A stretch of DNA of 64,000 nucleotides from Stutzerimonas stutzeri (GTDB lineage: Bacteria; Pseudomonadota; Gammaproteobacteria; Pseudomonadales; Pseudomonadaceae), in assembly GCF_000219605.1 (NCBI RefSeq), contig NC_015740.1:1550001-1614000 (forward strand), read 5' to 3'. A program made the position numbers and the translations under genes. The notes under the pieces are model-generated. The model saw only the letters and a program-made list of their open reading frames with translations. It did no database searches and was not told where the DNA came from. Shown one piece after another: positions 59,714 through 64,000 of this stretch (positions within the stretch are counted from its first letter, which is position 1; each line of letters starts with the position of its first letter).

Positions 59714-60430
59714 ATGGAACAAGAGACGTGGCGTATTCTCATCGTCGAGGACGATCGGCGACTGGCCGAGCTGACGCAGGAGTATCTGCACGGCAATGGC
59801 GGCTTCGAGGTGTCGATCGAGTCGGACGGCGCCTGTGCGGTCGAGCGCATCATCGAGGAGCGTCCGGACCTGGTGGTGCTCGATCTGATGCTGCCCGGCG
59901 AAGACGGCCTGTCGATCTGCCGACGGGTGCGCGACCGCTACGATGGGCCGATCCTCATGCTCACCGCGCGGGCCGATGATCTCGATCAGGTGCTGGGGCT
60001 GGAAACCGGCGCCGACGATTACGTCTGCAAGCCGGTGCGGCCGCGGCTGCTGCTGGCGCGCATCCGCGCCCTGTTGCGGCGCCGAGAGGCGGAAGTGCCG
60101 GCCAGCGCCAAGCGCCTGCAGTTCGGCCCGCTGGTGATCGACAGCGCCCTGCGCGAGGCCTGGTTGCGCGAACACCAGATCGAGCTGACCGGCGCCGAGT
60201 TCGATCTGCTCTGGCTGCTCACGTCCAACCCCGGGCGCATCCTCTCCCGTGAAGAAATCTTCGCCCAGTTGCGCGGCATCGAATACGACGGCCAGGACCG
60301 CTCCATCGATGTGCGTATTTCGCGTATCCGCCCGAAGATCGGTGATGACCCGGATCACCCCAGGCTGATCAAGACGGTGCGCGGCAAGGGCTATCTGTTC
60401 GTTTCCGAAGCGGCTGCGGCGCTGGTGTAG
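59714..60430 (+). CDS. OmpR-family response regulator, RstA-like
   Basis: A 238-residue two-component regulator. The receiver domain holds VEDDRRLAEL, the phosphoacceptor Asp in LVVLDLMLPGEDGL, and the conserved Lys in DDYVCKPV. The C-terminal winged helix has RGIEYDGQDRSIDVRISRIRPKIG. The pattern matches RstA of pseudomonads. The start at 59714 is where the family begins; upstream is promoter. The kinase gene starts 11 bp downstream. Confidence 0.9.
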   Translation: MEQETWRILIVEDDRRLAELTQEYLHGNGGFEVSIESDGACAVERIIEERPDLVVLDLMLPGEDGLSICRRVRDRYDGPILMLTARADDLDQVLGLETGADDYVCKPVRPRLLLARIRALLRRREAEVPASAKRLQFGPLVIDSALREAWLREHQIELTGAEFDLLWLLTSNPGRILSREEIFAQLRGIEYDGQDRSIDVRISRIRPKIGDDPDHPRLIKTVRGKGYLFVSEAAAALV

Positions 60431-60441
60431 CGCCGTTCTCC

Positions 60442-62043
60442 ATGAATTCGATCTTCCTGCGCATCTACGGCGGCATGCTCGGCGTGCTGGTGCTGGTCGC
60501 GCTGCTCGGCGCCGGCGGGCTGCATCTGCTCAACCAGTTTCGCGCCGACGATCACCGCGAGCGCCTGGCCAGCGGCACCTTCCGCCTGATGGCGCACAAC
60601 ATGAGCAGCATGACGCCCGTCGAGCGGCGCCAGGCCGCCAACCTCTGGGGGCGGCTGCTGGGCATTCCGCTGCGGGTACGGACGCTGGACGATGTCAGCC
60701 TGGATAGCCGGCTGGAGGCGCGCCTTCTACGCGGGCAGGTGCTCGTCGAGCAGATCCGGCCGCGCAGCACCACGGTATTCAGCCTGGTCAGCGCCCGCGA
60801 TCGGCTGGTGCTCACCGGCGAGGTGGAGCAGCTGAGCGAGCAGCTGGCGCGCGCCACCATCTATCTGCTGATCGACGAGCTGATCCGCTATCCCGAAGTG
60901 GAGCAGCCCAGGCGGCTCGCCGAGCTGAAGCAGGCGCGCGGCTTCGGCTTCGATCTGGAGCTGCTGACCCGCGACAATGCCAACCTCGACGACGATCAGC
61001 GCAGGCGCCTGGACGAAGGCGATACCGTGATGGCCCTGGCCCGCGGCGGTGATGCCGTGCGCGTGTTCGCCGCCATCGCCGGTACGCGCTGGATCATGCA
61101 GCTCGGCCCGCTGCATCAGATGAATCCCTATCCGCGGCAGCTGCTGGTACTGATCGGTGTGCTCGGGCTGTCGCTGATTGGCCTGACGGTCTACCTGCTG
61201 GTGCGCCAGCTCGAGCAGCGCCTGAGCGTGCTGGAAAGCGCAGCCACGCGCATCGCCGCGGGCAATCTGGAAACCCGCGTGCCGGATGTCGGCACCGACT
61301 CGGTGGGCCGACTGGCGGCGGCCTTCAATGGCATGGCCAAGCATCTGCAGCGCTTGCTGGCAGTACAGCGGGAGATGGTCAGCGCCGTCGCCCACGAGCT
61401 GCGCACTCCTGTCGCGCGCCTGCGCTTCGGCCTGGAGATGACCGCCGAGGCCCAGACCGACGAGGCGCGGCAGAAATACCTGGCCGGCATGGATGGCGAC
61501 ATCGACGACCTCGACGCACTAGTGGACGAGATGCTGGTGTATTCACGGCTGGAGCGCGGTTCGCCGAACCTGAGTTTCCAGCGGGTGGAACTGGGGGCGC
61601 TGGTCGATCAGGTGATCGGCGAACTGGCGCCCTTGCGCCCTGATGTCAGCGTCGATCGCGGTGAGTGCGTGGTCGCCGAAGACGGCAGCGGGTGGGCCGA
61701 TGCCGAGCCGCAGTACCTGCGCCGCGCGCTGAGCAACCTGATCACCAATGCCATGCGCCATGCCGAGCGACAGGTACGGGTCAGCTTCGTCATCAACGGG
61801 CAAACGGCGCGGCTGGATGTGGACGACGACGGCCCCGGTGTGCCGGAAGCGGACTGGGAAAAGGTCTTCACGCCATTCCTGCGTCTGGACGACAGCCGCA
61901 CCCGTGCGTCGGGCGGGCATGGGCTGGGCCTGTCCATCGTGCGACGCATCATCTACTGGCATGGCGGCCGTTCCCAGGTCGGGCACAGCGAGCTCGGTGG
62001 CGCGCGTTTCAGTCTGGTCTGGCCGCGACAGCACGTGGATTGA
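60442..62043 (+). CDS. Sensor histidine kinase, RstB-like
   Basis: A 533-residue membrane kinase. TM1 is about 7-30, a periplasmic sensor of about 190 residues follows, TM2 lies about 232-252 (LLVLIGVLGLSLIGLTVYLLV), then HAMP, the H-box VSAVAHELRTPVARLRF, N-box LSNLITNAMRHA and G-boxes DDDGPGVP and GGHGLGLSIVRRI. It pairs with the upstream regulator. The signal is unknown. A pair of palindromic repeats follows. Confidence 0.9.
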   Translation: MNSIFLRIYGGMLGVLVLVALLGAGGLHLLNQFRADDHRERLASGTFRLMAHNMSSMTPVERRQAANLWGRLLGIPLRVRTLDDVSLDSRLEARLLRGQVLVEQIRPRSTTVFSLVSARDRLVLTGEVEQLSEQLARATIYLLIDELIRYPEVEQPRRLAELKQARGFGFDLELLTRDNANLDDDQRRRLDEGDTVMALARGGDAVRVFAAIAGTRWIMQLGPLHQMNPYPRQLLVLIGVLGLSLIGLTVYLLVRQLEQRLSVLESAATRIAAGNLETRVPDVGTDSVGRLAAAFNGMAKHLQRLLAVQREMVSAVAHELRTPVARLRFGLEMTAEAQTDEARQKYLAGMDGDIDDLDALVDEMLVYSRLERGSPNLSFQRVELGALVDQVIGELAPLRPDVSVDRGECVVAEDGSGWADAEPQYLRRALSNLITNAMRHAERQVRVSFVINGQTARLDVDDDGPGVPEADWEKVFTPFLRLDDSRTRASGGHGLGLSIVRRIIYWHGGRSQVGHSELGGARFSLVWPRQHVD

Positions 62044-62070
62044 GCTGACGTTCCCACAGCTGCGGCAGGG

Positions 62071-62127
62071 CGGGCTTCAGCCCGCTGGAAGCTGTGGCGA
62101 GGGGAGGGCTGGTGGGCTGAAGCCCAC
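62071..62127. repeat. Paired GGGCTTCAGCCC palindromes
   Basis: CGGGCTTCAGCCCG (62071-62084) and GTGGGCTGAAGCCCAC (62112-62127) are inverted copies of a common pseudomonad intergenic palindrome. They lie between the convergent kinase and fadE genes and could act as a terminator or mRNA end. Confidence 0.72.
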
Positions 62128-62167
62128 CCTACGCGAATGCTACGTAGTGCCCGCGCCCCAATCTCCA

Positions 62168-64000
62168 TCAACGAATCCGGCCTTCATCCAGCGTCAGCTC
62201 TTCCTTGGCGAAGTCATCCACGTCGATCACCTTGCGGCGCGCCAGCTCGGCCATGCGCAGCTGTTCGGCTTCGGCCGGATCGAGCGCGCCGGCGGTCAGC
62301 GCTGCATCGATCGGATGTTCGCCCGGCAACGGCCGCAGCGTGCCGCCTTTCATCGCCTTGGCCAGCTTCTTCGCCGCACCCTGGCTGGCGGCCAGGGCGT
62401 CGAAGGCATGCTTCAGCGCGCCCAGAGGCTGCTCGGGGTCCTGCGGGCGATACATGCCGTCGAGGATGCGCTCCAGCGCCGGATCGCCCTCGGGGCGGCC
62501 GAGCAGGGCGGCGACTTCGGCGTCCAGCGTGTCCGACGGCCCCTTGTGCCGTGCACCGAAGGGGAACACCAGGGCATGCAGCAGATGGCCGAGGATGCGG
62601 TTGGGGAAGTTGGCCAGCACTTCCTGCAGCGCGCTTTCGGCTTTCTCCAGGCAGTCCTCCAGCGCCCAGCGCAGCAGCGGCTCCTGTTCAGCCGGGTGGC
62701 CGAGGTCGTGGAACTGCTTGAGCGCAGCCGAGGCGAGGTAGAGATGACTGAGCACGTCGCCCAGGCGCGCGGACAGCCGTTCGCGACGCTTGAGCTCGCC
62801 GCCCAGCAGCATCATCGACAGATCGGCCAGCATGGCGAAGGCTGCGGCGATGCGGTTGAGCGCGCGGAAGTAGGGCTGCGTCACGGCGGTGCCGGGCACT
62901 CGCCCCATCAGGCCGAAGCTCAGGCCCAGCAGCAGGGTGCTGGCCGTGTTGCTGACGGCGAAGCCGATGTGCTGCATCAGCAGGTCGTCGAACTTGTTCA
63001 CCGCGGCGTCGCGGTCCGGCTCATGGACCAGCTCCATTTCCCGCAGCACGAACGGATGGCAGCGGATCGCGCCCTGACCGAAGATCATCAGGTTGCGCGA
63101 GAGGATATTGGCACCTTCCACGGTGATGGAGATCGGCGCCGACAGCCACATCCGCCCGAGGTAGTTGTTCGGGCCGAGGATGATGCCCTTTCCGCCGTGG
63201 ATATCCATGGCGTCGGTGATGCAGGCGCGGCCGCGTTCGGTGAGGTGGTACTTGAGAATGGCCGACAGCACCGAGGGCTTTTCGCCCAGGTCGACGGCGT
63301 TGGCGGTGAGGATACGTGCCGCGTCCATCAGCCAGGCGTTGCCGCCGATGCGCGCCAGCGGTTCCTGGATGCCTTCGAAGGCGGCGAGCGGCACGTTGAA
63401 CTGCTCGCGGACCTGCGCATAGCGACCGCTCACGTAGCTGCAGACCTTGGCGGCGCTGGTGCCGGTCGCCGGCAGGGAGATCGAGCGGCCGACCGACAGG
63501 CAGTTCATCAGCATCATCCAGCCTTTGCCGATCATGTCGCGGCCGCCGATGATGGCTTCCAGTGGCACGAAGACGTCCTTGCCCCAGTTCGGCCCATTCA
63601 TGAAGGCTGCGCCCAGTGGCAGATGGCGACGGCCGATCTCAACGCCGGGCGTGTCGGTGGGGATCAGTGCCAGGCTGATGCCGAGCTCTTCTTCATCGCC
63701 CAGCAGGTGGTCCGGGTCGTAGGTCTTGAAGGCCACGCCGAGCAGCGTCGCCACTGGGCCGAGGGTGATGTAGCGCTTCTCCCAGTTCAGGCGCAGGCCG
63801 AGCACTTCCTCGCCTTGCCATTGGCCGCGGCAGATCACGCCGCTGTCGTTCATGGCGCCCGCATCGCTCCCGGCGTAGGGGCCGGTGAGGGCGAAGCAGG
63901 GGATGTCGGTGCCGTTGGCCAGGCGTGGCAGGTAGTGGTTGCGTTGCTCCTCGGTGCCGTAGTGCATCAGCAACTCGGCCGGGCCGAGGGAGTTGGGCAC
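62168..64000 (-). CDS. fadE: Acyl-CoA dehydrogenase FadE, N-terminal part outside window
   Basis: About 610 C-terminal residues of a long-chain acyl-CoA dehydrogenase (full length in related bacteria about 815). FadE catalyses the first step of beta-oxidation. Seen: FALTGPYAGSDAGAM (substrate/FAD domain), LGISLALIPTDTPG, AILKYHLTERGRACITDAMDIHGGKGI, and the extra C-terminal domain ending DVDDFAKEELTLDEGRIR. The start lies beyond the right edge. Convergent with the kinase gene. Confidence 0.92.
   Translation of the reverse strand: MPNSLGPAELLMHYGTEEQRNHYLPRLANGTDIPCFALTGPYAGSDAGAMNDSGVICRGQWQGEEVLGLRLNWEKRYITLGPVATLLGVAFKTYDPDHLLGDEEELGISLALIPTDTPGVEIGRRHLPLGAAFMNGPNWGKDVFVPLEAIIGGRDMIGKGWMMLMNCLSVGRSISLPATGTSAAKVCSYVSGRYAQVREQFNVPLAAFEGIQEPLARIGGNAWLMDAARILTANAVDLGEKPSVLSAILKYHLTERGRACITDAMDIHGGKGIILGPNNYLGRMWLSAPISITVEGANILSRNLMIFGQGAIRCHPFVLREMELVHEPDRDAAVNKFDDLLMQHIGFAVSNTASTLLLGLSFGLMGRVPGTAVTQPYFRALNRIAAAFAMLADLSMMLLGGELKRRERLSARLGDVLSHLYLASAALKQFHDLGHPAEQEPLLRWALEDCLEKAESALQEVLANFPNRILGHLLHALVFPFGARHKGPSDTLDAEVAALLGRPEGDPALERILDGMYRPQDPEQPLGALKHAFDALAASQGAAKKLAKAMKGGTLRPLPGEHPIDAALTAGALDPAEAEQLRMAELARRKVIDVDDFAKEELTLDEGRIR

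Overview
The window is a 64 kb piece of a G+C-rich gammaproteobacterial chromosome, most probably a Pseudomonas sensu lato species and, by gene content, likely the Stutzerimonas (P. stutzeri) group. This placement is inferred from the glpF-glpK-glpR-glpD block, a NrdA with two ATP cones, PilJ-type chemoreceptor, DUF2789 and DUF3597 genes, REP-like GTGGGAGCGG elements and the GTAGGGTGG repeat family. It was not tested by database search. Almost every gene is ordinary core or soft-core chromosome; no rRNA, tRNA, CRISPR array, transposase or integrase was seen.

Layout. 1-0.5 kb: MOSC gene (cut by the window edge) and a small partner. 0.6-10.4 kb: dgt, amt, a GhrA-like reductase, small stress-type proteins (DUF2789, two DUF3597 paralogues, an HPF-like ribosome factor, a SpoIIAA-like STAS protein), an inositol-phosphatase-family enzyme and a nitrate-receptor-like chemoreceptor. 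10.4-13.2 kb: parvulin, then a Na/Pi symporter - coiled-coil - PstS-like operon. 13.4-18.7 kb: the glycerol regulon with GlpR-type operators at both ends. 18.8-24.3 kb: YoaK family, Suv3-like helicase, K+ channel, DUF72, stress protein. 24.6-27.4 kb: an operon for a Tat-exported flavin amine/amino-acid oxidase, an exported cytochrome c and an exported RidA. 27.4-27.6 kb: remnant of a short-chain dehydrogenase. 27.9-43.4 kb: SotB-like efflux, rlhA, TipA-like MerR, CAP protein, PhoD, CDF metal exporter with its MerR regulator, SMP-30, sterol-desaturase-like hydroxylase, LysR/quinone reductase pair, two lipoproteins. 43.7-50.3 kb: DUF2141, katG, methyltransferase, a probably frameshifted GNAT, azoR/LysR pair. 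50.4-54.4 kb: membrane-anchored Mrr-like nuclease, a long repeat-rich non-coding element and a strikingly AT-rich two-gene island. 54.5-59.7 kb: nrdB and nrdA with NrdR and DnaA sites. 59.7-62 kb: RstA/RstB-like two-component pair. 62.2-64 kb: fadE (cut by the window edge).

Two units deserve most attention. First, the AT-rich island at 52.1-54.4 kb encodes a second, divergent HD-domain dNTP triphosphohydrolase followed one base later by a polyA-polymerase/CCA-type nucleotidyltransferase. It lies between a repeat element and the nrdAB genes, next to a Mrr-like nuclease, and the window also carries the resident dgt. This looks like an acquired nucleotide-targeting, possibly anti-phage, module. 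Second, the oxidase-cytochrome c-RidA operon reads as a self-contained periplasmic amine/amino-acid dehydrogenation pathway: imine made by the flavoenzyme, electrons passed to cytochrome c, imine hydrolysed by an exported RidA.
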